Of a stretch of DNA of 47,084 nucleotides, positions 1-7,837 are shown in pieces (position 1 is the first letter of the stretch; each line of letters starts with the position of its first letter). The notes below the pieces were generated by a model. It was not told where the DNA came from. It ran no database searches and worked only from the letters and a program-made list of their open reading frames with translations. The translations under genes were made by a program, and so were the position numbers. Origin of the DNA: Sphingomonas sp. (GTDB lineage: Bacteria > Pseudomonadota > Alphaproteobacteria > Sphingomonadales > Sphingomonadaceae); NCBI RefSeq assembly GCF_019746015.1, contig NZ_JAIESM010000077.1, positions 1 to 47,084 of the forward strand, written 5' to 3'.

Positions 1-692
1 TCGATCTTGCCGGTCTGAATGAGCGTCAGCAGCTCGAACAGCTCGTCGAACGTGCCAAAGCCGCCGGGAAACGCCGCCAGCGCGCGTGCGTGCAGCAGGA
101 AGTGCATCTTGCGCAGCGCGAAATAATGGAACTGCAGGCTGAGGCGCGGCGTGACATAGGAATTGGGCGCCTGTTCGTGTGGCAGCACGATGTTGAGGCC
201 GATCGATTCGGCGCCCACATCGGTGGCCCCGCGATTGGCCGCTTCCATGATCGAGGGGCCACCGCCCGAACAGACGACGAAGTGGCGCTTGCCCTGCGCG
301 TCGGGCGGAATCTGGCTGACCAGCCGGGCGAGCTTGCGCGCTTCATCATAATAGCGCGCCTTGGCGGCTAGGCTTTCGGCGATCCGCCGCGCCGGGCCTT
401 CGGGTGCCGCCGCCAGCATCTGGGCGGCCGCCTCCGGCTCGGGGATCCGCGCCGAGCCGTAAAAGACGAAGGTCGAGGCGATGTTCGCCTCCTCCAGGAT
501 CAGGTCGGGCTTCAGCAGCTCCAGCTGGAAGCGCACCGGCCGCAAATCCTCGCGCAGCAGGAAGTCCATGTCCTGAAACGCCAGCCGATAGGCCGGGTCC
601 AGCGTTTGCGGGGTGAGCGGCATCGCCTTGGCGGTGGCGGCATCTTCGCGCGCACGGGCGAACACGCGCGCCGGTATCTTGCGGTCAGTCAT
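1..692 (-). CDS. LOG family protein (TIGR00730-like), C-terminus outside window
   Basis: The visible 230 residues start at ATG 692 and run off the left edge. A Rossmann-like LOG (lysine decarboxylase-like) fold is indicated by CSGGGPSIMEAANRG at residues 141-155 and the family signature PGGFGTFDE at 209-217. Proteins of this family cleave nucleoside 5'-monophosphates at the N-glycosidic bond, either cytokinin ribotides (LOG proper) or general nucleotides (PpnN-like). The N-terminal extension of about 70 residues is longer than in plant-type LOG, so substrate cannot be assigned. A short hairpin (697-710) lies just ahead of the start. Family call firm, substrate open. Confidence 0.9.
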   Translation of the reverse strand, partial: MTDRKIPARVFARAREDAATAKAMPLTPQTLDPAYRLAFQDMDFLLREDLRPVRFQLELLKPDLILEEANIASTFVFYGSARIPEPEAAAQMLAAAPEGPARRIAESLAAKARYYDEARKLARLVSQIPPDAQGKRHFVVCSGGGPSIMEAANRGATDVGAESIGLNIVLPHEQAPNSYVTPRLSLQFHYFALRKMHFLLHARALAAFPGGFGTFDELFELLTLIQTGKI

Positions 693-750
693 TGGCTGGG
701 CCCTAGCCCAAAGCGGCGGCCAAGGGAAAGCGCTGGATGCCCGGGGCATG

Positions 751-875
751 GGTTTTCGGTGTGACTGAGGCGGCACCGGCCCGCTCCCCCACCCGACCAC
801 CCAACGGCAGTATCTTGTGGGTGGTCGGGTGGGGGAGCGGGCCGGTGCGGTAAGCGTTTCGGTTCAACCGAAACC
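751..875. repeat. Long palindromic intergenic repeat, copy 1
   Basis: A perfect 30-bp inverted repeat (arms 773-802 and 819-848) surrounds a 16-base loop at 803-818 (AACGGCAGTATCTTGT). A side hairpin on the right (856-874, GTTTCGG/CCGAAAC) and a weak one on the left (756-768) flank it. It lies downstream of the extensin-like gene and upstream of the LOG gene, both on the minus strand, so it could end transcription of the former. Three related copies occur at 9906-10022, 14662-14807 and 33959-34057. The loop is identical to copy 2. Confidence 0.9.
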
Positions 876-879
876 AAAT

Positions 880-1524
880 CTAACGACAAAACCCGGCGCG
901 GTCGTCTTCCAGGTGGAGATGGTCGGCATGGGCGGCATTGTAATCGGGGCTGAGCACGGTGCCGAAGCGCTTGCAGGCAGAGGCCCGGATGACGCGCAGA
1001 AATTCGCGCTCGCGCTCGTCCCCGCTCCACCAGCCCTGCTTCACCGCGATGCGCCGTCCGTCGGCCATGACGAAGGCAGCGACATCGACTGCGTTGGCAA
1101 TCGCATGGCCCGAACGGCGCCCGGCGCTATAGGCATTGCCGATGACGTTGCGGCACGCATAGCTGCCGAACGTCTCGATCCGCACCAGCCGCCCGCCCAG
1201 TATCTCGCGCGCGGCCGGGGTGACGCCGCCGCGCGCCCAGCCGACAAAGGTGCGCGCCAGGCCACAGCGCATCGGCTTCAGATTGGTGACGGCAACGCCG
1301 ATGTCGTTCAGCATTACCGTGCCCGCGAGCGCGCAGCCGCCGCCGAAATTCTGGTCCGGCACCGGCGTATAGGAAATATTGAGGCGCGAAAGATCGGCCA
1401 GGCACTGGCGCGTCTCCGCACTTGCCGGCACGGCCACCGATGGCCGCGCGCTCGGCACCGGCGCCTGCGGCCGGTCCCCGCCGAAACACCCGGCAAGCAA
1501 CAGGGCAAGGGCAAGCACGCGCAT
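880..1524 (-). CDS. Extensin-like C-terminal domain lipoprotein
   Basis: This 214-residue protein begins MRVLALALLLAGC, a short lipoprotein signal with lipobox LAGC, which is why ATG 1524 is preferred over the upstream extension. The C-terminal half matches the bacterial extensin-like domain family (PF06904): an SGHAIANAVDV stretch and a final HADHLHLED stretch resemble the S-x-H/D and H-x-H metal-binding motifs of M15-type peptidases. From that I infer an envelope-anchored, possibly metal-dependent peptidoglycan-related role; no activity is established here. The stop codon abuts palindrome copy 1, and the MFS gene lies 35 bases upstream on the same strand, so they may be cotranscribed. Confidence 0.85.
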   Translation of the reverse strand: MRVLALALLLAGCFGGDRPQAPVPSARPSVAVPASAETRQCLADLSRLNISYTPVPDQNFGGGCALAGTVMLNDIGVAVTNLKPMRCGLARTFVGWARGGVTPAAREILGGRLVRIETFGSYACRNVIGNAYSAGRRSGHAIANAVDVAAFVMADGRRIAVKQGWWSGDEREREFLRVIRASACKRFGTVLSPDYNAAHADHLHLEDDRAGFCR

Positions 1525-1559
1525 GGAACAGCACTTAACAGGCCTTGGTAAACGCACCC

Positions 1560-2801
1560 TCAACCCGTTGCTTCGGTCTGCGTTCCACGCTCGGCCGGCA
1601 GCGTGGGCGCGCGCCGCCTTGGCCGGAACAGGGCAAAGCCGATGATGAAGGCACTTGTCAGCACAATCTCGCCCCACAGCATGATGGTCGTCGAACCGCG
1701 ATCATGCAGCAGCCCGAGCAGCGCGGGCATATAGGCGACGGAAAGATTGCCGATCGCGCTGAGCACCGCGCCCTTGCTGGCCGCCGTGCCGGTGCCGATC
1801 GCCTCGCACTGCAGCGCGGCGAAGGCGGTATAGGCAAAGCCGATCAGAAAGGCATAGGTCGTCGTCGTCACGGCAAAGGCCCAGGGGGTGCGCGGCATCA
1901 GCAGCACGAACAGCGCGCCGCCAACCAGCAGCGCCCCGGCAACTAGGTAGGAATCGATCCGGTCGAACCGATCAGCCACCGCGCCATAGAGCAGGGCCGC
2001 CACCGCCGAGCTGATCGCGGCCCCGGTGCCCGTCACCAACGAGACCAGATCGGCGCTTGCGCCCCATTCGGAGGCAACGCCGCTCCACAGATAGGACGCG
2101 CCACCGGCGCCGATCGGCGTGGCGAACATAATCAGCACATAGCGGCTGCGGACATGGCGAGCGAGGTCGATCAGATCGCCCCCGATGGCGGCCAGGCGCC
2201 CGCCGAGCGACTGGCTGAGGTGCTGGCGGTGCGGTTCGGCCATGCCCAGCATCGCCACCGCCGGCAGCAATTCGATCAGGCCGATGATCGCCGCCGTCAC
2301 CCCGGCGCCCCAATGGGTGAGCGACCATAACGCAAAGCCGCCGCCCAGCCCCTGGCAGACCAGAAACCCGCCCTGCAAATAGCTGGCCGCAGCGCCCAGC
2401 CGTCTCGGGTCGACCGTCAGCGCAATCAGCCCGTAAATCGCAATCGTGCCGATCTCCGCCGCCAGCGCGCCGGCAAAGGCGATGGCGGCGATCAGCACGG
2501 TGCTTTCGGGGCGGACCGGCACCAGCAGCAGAGCGGCGGTAAGGATTGCCGTCGCCAGCGCGCCGCCGGCGACCCAGCCACGCATCGAGCCGGCCAGATC
2601 CACCAGCGGCGTGGCGATGATCTTTACCGTCGCGGCAAAGGCGGCAAGCCCGATCACCGAGCCGATCGCCGCGATGGAGAGGCCCTGCCGCGCCGCGACA
2701 TAGGGAAAGGCGACCGTCACCACCCCCAGCTGCAACCCCTTTGTCGAGCACAGCATGAAGAGCCACGGCGGCGTGAAGCCCGCGCCATCGCCTTGTGTCA
2801 T
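1560..2801 (-). CDS. MFS transporter, AmpG/SLC33-like
   Basis: A 413-residue integral membrane protein with about 12 hydrophobic segments. The first helices (GLAAFAATVKIIATPLVD) resemble the AmpG / acetyl-CoA transporter branch of the major facilitator superfamily. The start at 2801 is chosen because AAGGGG lies a few bases upstream; an in-frame ATG at 2825 has no such site. It is divergent from serC. The substrate is not evident: AmpG homologues import anhydromuropeptides, but the resemblance is only at the level of the superfamily branch. Confidence 0.85.
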   Translation of the reverse strand: MTQGDGAGFTPPWLFMLCSTKGLQLGVVTVAFPYVAARQGLSIAAIGSVIGLAAFAATVKIIATPLVDLAGSMRGWVAGGALATAILTAALLLVPVRPESTVLIAAIAFAGALAAEIGTIAIYGLIALTVDPRRLGAAASYLQGGFLVCQGLGGGFALWSLTHWGAGVTAAIIGLIELLPAVAMLGMAEPHRQHLSQSLGGRLAAIGGDLIDLARHVRSRYVLIMFATPIGAGGASYLWSGVASEWGASADLVSLVTGTGAAISSAVAALLYGAVADRFDRIDSYLVAGALLVGGALFVLLMPRTPWAFAVTTTTYAFLIGFAYTAFAALQCEAIGTGTAASKGAVLSAIGNLSVAYMPALLGLLHDRGSTTIMLWGEIVLTSAFIIGFALFRPRRRAPTLPAERGTQTEATG

Positions 2802-2849
2802 CCGCCCCCCTTGTTCAGGCGGCATATCCCATGATTTCAGAAACCGCCA

Positions 2850-2855
2850 TTGACA
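2850..2855 (+). promoter_or_regulatory. Candidate serC promoter -35 element
   Basis: A perfect TTGACA hexamer lies 80 bases ahead of the serC start in the divergent MFS/serC gap. No convincing TATAAT-like partner is seen at 16-18 bases, so this is only a candidate. Confidence 0.3.
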
Positions 2856-2890
2856 GCATGTGAAACATCTTTACCGCGGTTGACGGGCCA

Positions 2891-2928
2891 CGCGGTCCCA
2901 ACGCCGCGCGTGCTCTCTGCAAGGAGAG
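2891..2928 (+). promoter_or_regulatory. Tandem hairpins in the serC leader (candidate serC RNA motif)
   Basis: Two short hairpins follow one another just ahead of serC. The first pairs CGCGG 2891-2895 with CCGCG 2904-2908. The second pairs CTCTC 2913-2917 with GAGAG 2924-2928, which overlaps the AAGGAG ribosome-binding site at 2921-2926. A conserved structured RNA called the serC motif is known from leaders of alphaproteobacterial serC operons; I recall it as two adjacent hairpins, but I cannot align this copy to the covariance model. Confidence 0.4.
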
Positions 2929-2934
2929 ACTTAC

Positions 2935-4098
2935 ATGACTGCACCTGCCGCGCTCGACGCAACCCTTGCGTCCGCCATTCAAAAACCCGCCAATATTCCG
3001 GCTCGCCCCTATTTCTCGTCGGGGCCGTGCGCCAAGCCGCCTGGCTGGGACGCGGCCAAGCTTGCCACCGACTCGCTCGGCCGCTCGCACCGCTCGAAAA
3101 TCGGCAAGGCGCGGCTCCAGCATGCGATCGACCTCATCCGCCGCGTGCTGCGCGTGCCGGAAACGCACCGCATCGGCATCGTGCCCGCCTCCGACACCGG
3201 CGCCTTTGAAATGGCGATGTGGACGATGCTGGGCGCGCGGCCGGTAACGGCGCTGGCCTGGGAAAGCTTTGGCGAGGGCTGGATTACCGACGCGGCCAAG
3301 CAGCTGAAGCTCGACCCCACCGTCCTGCGCGCCGATTATGGCGCGCTGCCCGATCTTACCGCCGTCGGCTGGTCGCATGACGTGCTGTTCACCTGGAACG
3401 GCACCACTTCCGGCGTGCGCGTGCCGAATGGCGACTGGATCGCCGACGACCGGCAGGGGCTGAGCTTCAACGACGCGACCAGCGCCGTCTTTGCCTATGA
3501 CATGCCCTGGGCCAAGCTCGATGTGACGACCTTTTCATGGCAGAAGGTGCTGGGCGGCGAGGGCGCGCACGGCGTCATCATCCTCGGCCCGTGCGCAGTC
3601 GACCGGCTGCTCAGCCACACCCCAGCCTGGCCGCTGCCCAAGATCTTCCGCCTCGTCTCCAAGGGCGCGCTGACCGAAGGCGTGTTCAAGGGGGAGACGA
3701 TCAACACCCCCTCCATGCTGGCGGTGGAGGACGTGATCTTCGCGCTGGAATGGGCCGAGGGGCTGGGCGGGCTCGACGCGCTGATCGCCCGGAGCGATGC
3801 CAACGCCGCCGCGCTCGACCGCATCGTCGCCGCGCGTGACTGGCTGGGCCATCTCGCCCCCGATCCGGCGACGCGCTCGAAGACCAGCGTGTGCCTGACC
3901 GTGGAGGGCGCCGACGAGGCTTTCATCAAGAAGATGGCCGGCGCGCTGGAAAAGGAAGGCGCCGCCTATGACGTCGCCGGCTATCGCGACGCGCCGCCGG
4001 GCCTGCGCATCTGGTGCGGCGCGACGGTCGATACCGCCGATATCGTGGCGCTCGGGCCGTGGCTCGACTGGGCCTACGCCACCGCCAAGGCCGGCTGA
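2935..4098 (+). CDS. serC: Phosphoserine aminotransferase (alphaproteobacterial type)
   Basis: A 387-residue PLP enzyme that converts 3-phosphohydroxypyruvate and glutamate to phosphoserine in serine synthesis. Hallmarks are FSSGPCAKPPGW near the N-terminus, the GTTSGVR phosphate region and the PLP lysine Lys204 in TFSWQKVLGGEGAHG. Length and sequence fit the long alphaproteobacterial SerC family rather than the E. coli type. A strong AAGGAGAG site precedes the ATG by a few bases. It sits 93 bases upstream of serA on the same strand with a repeat between, so the two steps are probably expressed together. Confidence 0.96.
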   Translation: MTAPAALDATLASAIQKPANIPARPYFSSGPCAKPPGWDAAKLATDSLGRSHRSKIGKARLQHAIDLIRRVLRVPETHRIGIVPASDTGAFEMAMWTMLGARPVTALAWESFGEGWITDAAKQLKLDPTVLRADYGALPDLTAVGWSHDVLFTWNGTTSGVRVPNGDWIADDRQGLSFNDATSAVFAYDMPWAKLDVTTFSWQKVLGGEGAHGVIILGPCAVDRLLSHTPAWPLPKIFRLVSKGALTEGVFKGETINTPSMLAVEDVIFALEWAEGLGGLDALIARSDANAAALDRIVAARDWLGHLAPDPATRSKTSVCLTVEGADEAFIKKMAGALEKEGAAYDVAGYRDAPPGLRIWCGATVDTADIVALGPWLDWAYATAKAG

Positions 4099-4113
4099 AC
4101 CCACCTCAATGAT

Positions 4114-4168
4114 GTGCTCCCGCGAAGGCGGGAGCCCAGTCTGGGTCCCCGCCTTCGCGGGGACACAC
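4114..4168. repeat. Double-hairpin intergenic repeat between serC and serA
   Basis: Two hairpins in opposite orientation: 4117-4134 (CTCCCGC-GAAG-GCGGGAG) and 4145-4164 (GTCCCCGC-CTTC-GCGGGGAC). The arms 4114-4139 and 4141-4168 are also inverted repeats of each other, so one long stem is an alternative fold. Sequences of this style (CGCGAAGGCGGGGACCCAG) are, to my knowledge, common interspersed repeats in sphingomonad genomes. It may modulate serC-to-serA readthrough. Confidence 0.85.
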
Positions 4169-4191
4169 ATTTTTCTCAAGGAATCTTTCCG

Positions 4192-5772
4192 ATGCCCAAA
4201 GTGCTGATTTCCGACAAAATGGACCCGCAAGCCGCCGCCATCTTCCGGGCCCGCGGGGTGGAGGTGGACGAAATCACCGGCAAGACGCCCGACGAGCTCA
4301 AGGCGATCATCGGCGAGTATGACGGGCTCGCCATCCGCTCCTCGACCAAGGTGACCAAGGACATTCTGGCGCATGCGGCCCGGCTGAAAGTGGTCGGCCG
4401 CGCCGGCATTGGCGTCGACAATGTCGACATCCCCGCCGCCAGCGCGAAGGGCGTGGTGGTGATGAACACCCCGTTCGGCAATTCGATCACCACCGCCGAA
4501 CATGCCATTGCGCTGATGTTCGCGCTCGCGCGCCAGCTTCCCGAAGCGGACGCCAGCACCCAGGCCGGCAAGTGGGAGAAGAACCGCTTCATGGGCGTGG
4601 AACTCTACGCCAAGACTTTGGGGCTGATCGGCGCGGGCAATATCGGCTCGATCGTTGCCGACCGCGCGCTGGGGCTGAAGATGAAGGTCATTGCCTATGA
4701 CCCCTTCCTGACGCCCGAACGCGCCATCGAACTGGGCGTGGAGAAGGTGACGCTGGACGAGCTGCTGGCGCGGGCCGACTTCATCACGCTGCACACGCCG
4801 CTGACGGACCAGACGCGCGGCATCCTGTCGGCCGAGGCACTGGCCAAGACGAAGAAGGGCGTGCGCATCATCAACTGCGCGCGCGGCGGGCTGATCGACG
4901 AGGCGGCGCTGAAGGCGGGGCTCGATTCGGGCCATATCGGCGGCGCCGCGCTCGACGTGTTCGCCACCGAACCGGCAACCGAATCGCCGCTGTTCGGCAC
5001 GCCGGGCTTCATTTCCACCCCGCATCTGGGCGCCTCCACCACCGAGGCGCAGGTGAATGTCGCCATCCAGGTTGCCGAGCAGATGGCCGATTATCTGGTG
5101 TCGGGCGGCATCACCAATGCGCTGAACGTGCCCAGCCTGTCGGCCGAGGAAGCCCCCAAGCTGAAGCCCTATATGGCGCTGGCCGAGAAGCTGGGCAGCC
5201 TGATCGGCCAGCTGGCGCATGGCGCGCTGGGCGGCGTGGCGATCGAGGTGGAAGGCGCGGCCGCCAGCCTGAACCAGAAGCCCATCACCAGCGCGGTGCT
5301 GGCGGGCATGCTGCGCGTCCATTCGGACACGGTGAACATGGTCAACGCGCCGTTCCTGGCCAAGGAGCGCGGGCTCGACGTGCGCGAGGTACGGCACGAC
5401 CGCGAAGGCGATTATCACACGCTGGTGCGGGTGACGGTGAAGACCGATGCCGGCGAGCGCTCGGTGGCGGGCACGCTGTTCGGCGATCAGGCGCCGCGCC
5501 TGGTTGAACTGTTCGGCATCAAGGTGGAGGCCGATCTGGTCGGGCCGATGCTCTATGTCGTGAACGAGGACGCACCGGGTTTCATCGGCCGGATCGGCAC
5601 CGCCCTAGGCGCTGCGAACGTGAATATCGGCACCTTCCATCTCGGCCGGCGCGCAGCGGGTGGCGAGGCGGTGCTGCTGCTGTCGGTCGACGATCCGGTA
5701 ACGACCGGGCTGATCGACACGGTGCGCCATCTGCCCGGCGTGAAAACGGCCATGGCGCTCAGCTTCAGTTGA
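4192..5772 (+). CDS. serA: D-3-phosphoglycerate dehydrogenase
   Basis: A 526-residue NAD-dependent enzyme for the first step of serine synthesis (3-phosphoglycerate to 3-phosphohydroxypyruvate). The dinucleotide-binding motif GLIGAGNIGS starts at residue 144. Catalytic residues of the D-2-hydroxyacid dehydrogenase family are visible as Arg231 (NCARGG) and His278 (STPHLGAST). The long form carries an intervening regulatory domain and a C-terminal ACT domain from about residue 450 (LYVVNEDAPGFIGRIG), so serine feedback is plausible. ATG 4192 (MPKVLISDKMD) is chosen with AAGGA upstream; a longer in-frame opening only translates the repeat. Confidence 0.97.
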   Translation: MPKVLISDKMDPQAAAIFRARGVEVDEITGKTPDELKAIIGEYDGLAIRSSTKVTKDILAHAARLKVVGRAGIGVDNVDIPAASAKGVVVMNTPFGNSITTAEHAIALMFALARQLPEADASTQAGKWEKNRFMGVELYAKTLGLIGAGNIGSIVADRALGLKMKVIAYDPFLTPERAIELGVEKVTLDELLARADFITLHTPLTDQTRGILSAEALAKTKKGVRIINCARGGLIDEAALKAGLDSGHIGGAALDVFATEPATESPLFGTPGFISTPHLGASTTEAQVNVAIQVAEQMADYLVSGGITNALNVPSLSAEEAPKLKPYMALAEKLGSLIGQLAHGALGGVAIEVEGAAASLNQKPITSAVLAGMLRVHSDTVNMVNAPFLAKERGLDVREVRHDREGDYHTLVRVTVKTDAGERSVAGTLFGDQAPRLVELFGIKVEADLVGPMLYVVNEDAPGFIGRIGTALGAANVNIGTFHLGRRAAGGEAVLLLSVDDPVTTGLIDTVRHLPGVKTAMALSFS

Positions 5773-5786
5773 GCTAGGAAGCGCGC

Positions 5787-6890
5787 ATGACTGCCCTGCT
5801 CCCCGAAGGATTTCACGACCGGCTGCCCCCCTTTGCCGATGCCGCGGCGCGGGTGGAAGCGGGCGTGCTCGATACCGCCTTTGCCCATGGCTATGAACGG
5901 ATCGACGCGCCGCTGGTGGAATATTTCGAGGGGCTGGCGGCGCGGCTGAAGGCGGTGCGCTCGCTGGATGCGGTGCGCTTCGTCGATCCGGTGTCGCAGC
6001 GCACGCTCGCCATCCGGCCCGACATCACCGCGCAGGTCGGGCGGATCGCAGCGACGCGGATGGCGCACCATCCGCGCCCGGTGCGCCTGTCCTATGCCGG
6101 CCAGGTGGTGAAGCTGCGCGGCCGCGAGCTGACGCCCGAGCGCGAGGCGCGCCAGATCGGCTGCGAGCTGATCGGGCTGGACAGTGTCGCGGCGGCCCGC
6201 GAGATCGTCGGCGTGGCGGTGGAGGCGTTGCAGGCCGCCGGCGTTGCCGGCCTGTCGATCGACTTCACCCTGCCCGATCTGGTCGATGTGCTGGCGGCCG
6301 GGCCGCTGGCCTGCCCGGCGGACCGGCTGGAGGCGCTGAAGGACCGGCTCGATGCCAAGGATGCCGGCGGCGTCGCCGCCATCGACGCGCGCTATCTGCC
6401 GCTCATTGAAGCGGCAGGGCCGTTCGCTGCCGCGCATGACCGGCTGTGCGCGTTCGATGTGGGCGGTGCGTTGCGCTCGCGGCTCGACGGGCTGTGGCAG
6501 ATTGCCCAGTCGCTCGACGGCCGGATCGCGATGACGCTCGACCCCACCGAGCGACACGGCTTCGAATATCAAAGCTGGATCGGCTTTTCGATCTTCGCCG
6601 ATGGCGTGCGCGGCGAGATCGGGCGTGGCGGCAGCTATGCGGTAATGCACGACGATGGCCGCGAGGAACCGGCGATCGGCTTTTCGCTCTATCCCGACGC
6701 CATTGTCGATGGCGGCCTGAGCGCGCCCGAGCGGCGGCGGCTGTTCGTCCCGCTGGGCACCGACGCAGCGCTGGCCGCACGGATGCGCGTCGAAGGCTGG
6801 GTGACGGTCGCACAGCTCGACCCTGCCGACACGCCCGGCGCCCAGCTGTGCACCCATGTACTGGAGGGAGAGGCCGCGCGCCCGGCCTGA
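5787..6890 (+). CDS. hisZ: ATP phosphoribosyltransferase regulatory subunit
   Basis: A 367-residue paralogue of the histidyl-tRNA synthetase catalytic core: LPEGFHDRLPP at the N-terminus, then VRFVDPVSQRTLAIRPDITAQ and a C-terminal GEIGRGGSYAVM segment. HisZ lacks tRNA charging activity and forms a hetero-octamer with the short form of HisG to catalyse and control the first step of histidine synthesis. No hisG is in the window, so its partner must be elsewhere. It follows serA by 14 bases and may be in the same transcript; purA lies three genes on. Confidence 0.92.
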   Translation: MTALLPEGFHDRLPPFADAAARVEAGVLDTAFAHGYERIDAPLVEYFEGLAARLKAVRSLDAVRFVDPVSQRTLAIRPDITAQVGRIAATRMAHHPRPVRLSYAGQVVKLRGRELTPEREARQIGCELIGLDSVAAAREIVGVAVEALQAAGVAGLSIDFTLPDLVDVLAAGPLACPADRLEALKDRLDAKDAGGVAAIDARYLPLIEAAGPFAAAHDRLCAFDVGGALRSRLDGLWQIAQSLDGRIAMTLDPTERHGFEYQSWIGFSIFADGVRGEIGRGGSYAVMHDDGREEPAIGFSLYPDAIVDGGLSAPERRRLFVPLGTDAALAARMRVEGWVTVAQLDPADTPGAQLCTHVLEGEAARPA

Positions 6891-6987
6891 CCACGGGCAT
6901 GATCGTTTGAGGGCCGGAACGAAATCGGCTACAGTCCCGCTATCATCCGCTGCCGCAACGGGCAGCCAGTCCGGGGGGGGCGGGGGC

Positions 6988-7815
6988 ATGCCATATCCAA
7001 GGGCGCATCTTTATGTGATGGTCGTCATCGCGGTGACGGTGCTGGGGTTCTGGCCGACCTATTTCTCCGTGCTGGGCCAGGGACCGTGGCAGTTTCATGC
7101 GCACGGCATTGCCGCCGGGCTGTGGATATTGATGGTCGCCGCACAGGGATGGACCGCGCAGCAGCGCTGGTTCGGCGTGCACGGCGCGATCGGCAAGGCC
7201 AGCCTCATCCTGTTTCCGTTCCTGATCGGCGGCCTCGCCGCGATCATCGACCTGACCGGCAAAAGCTATGTCGCGGGCGGCGACCCGGTGCGCACCCAAT
7301 ATGGCGGCGCCTTTCTGATCGGGCTGGTGGTGGCGGTGTGCGCCTATCTGTTCCTGTTTCAGGCGGCGCTCCGGCACCGGCGCAAAACCTGGGTGCATGC
7401 CGGCTATATGCTGGCCACGCCGCTCATCCTCTGGGAATCGCCGTTCAGCCGGGTGCTGAACATGGTCATGCCCGGGCTGCAGATCGCCGGACCGCAGGAT
7501 TTTGACCGGATCCTGCCGTCCATCCTGTGGGCGGATGCCAGCGCGCTGCTGTTCTGCCTTGTCGTCCGCTGGCGGGTCGGCGCACGCGCGCAGCCTTTCG
7601 TCGTCGCCGCCGGCTTCATTGCCGCACAGATGGTCGCGATGGCGTTCATGGGCAATCTGCCGCCGGTGCTGCAAATGCTGACGATGATCGGCCGGACGCC
7701 AAGCGTGCTGGTGGTCGCGATCGGCTTTGGCGCGGGCGCGGTGGCAAGCGCGGCCGGCTGGCGCGCCGGCAGACGCCCCGCCAGACCCCGCGCCGGCGCC
7801 GCCCTGCCAGCCTGA
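6988..7815 (+). CDS. Unknown multi-pass inner-membrane protein
   Basis: A 275-residue protein with about eight hydrophobic segments and a basic Arg-rich tail. I do not recognise a named family. Early histidines in FHAHGIAAGLW and FGVHGAIGKA recall haem-type or DUF2306-like membrane proteins, but that is only a resemblance. ATG 6988 is preceded by an odd ribosome-binding region made almost only of G (eight G, a C, five G at 6973-6986). It stands between hisZ and the convergent secreted-protein gene. Confidence 0.8.
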   Translation: MPYPRAHLYVMVVIAVTVLGFWPTYFSVLGQGPWQFHAHGIAAGLWILMVAAQGWTAQQRWFGVHGAIGKASLILFPFLIGGLAAIIDLTGKSYVAGGDPVRTQYGGAFLIGLVVAVCAYLFLFQAALRHRRKTWVHAGYMLATPLILWESPFSRVLNMVMPGLQIAGPQDFDRILPSILWADASALLFCLVVRWRVGARAQPFVVAAGFIAAQMVAMAFMGNLPPVLQMLTMIGRTPSVLVVAIGFGAGAVASAAGWRAGRRPARPRAGAALPA

Positions 7816-7837
7816 TCACGTCGCGCCCCGGCGCGCG

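Noticed and set aside
817..1551. Open frame starting MGGRVGERAGA, also seen at 9968, 14738 and 34026
   Set aside because: The common start is the translation of the palindrome arm itself, so the similarity is of the DNA repeat and not a protein family.
3535..5418. A 627-codon open frame antisense to serC and serA
   Set aside because: It lies opposite two certain genes, has the Arg/His/Gln/Gly-rich composition of a reverse-frame shadow at high GC, and shows no domain.
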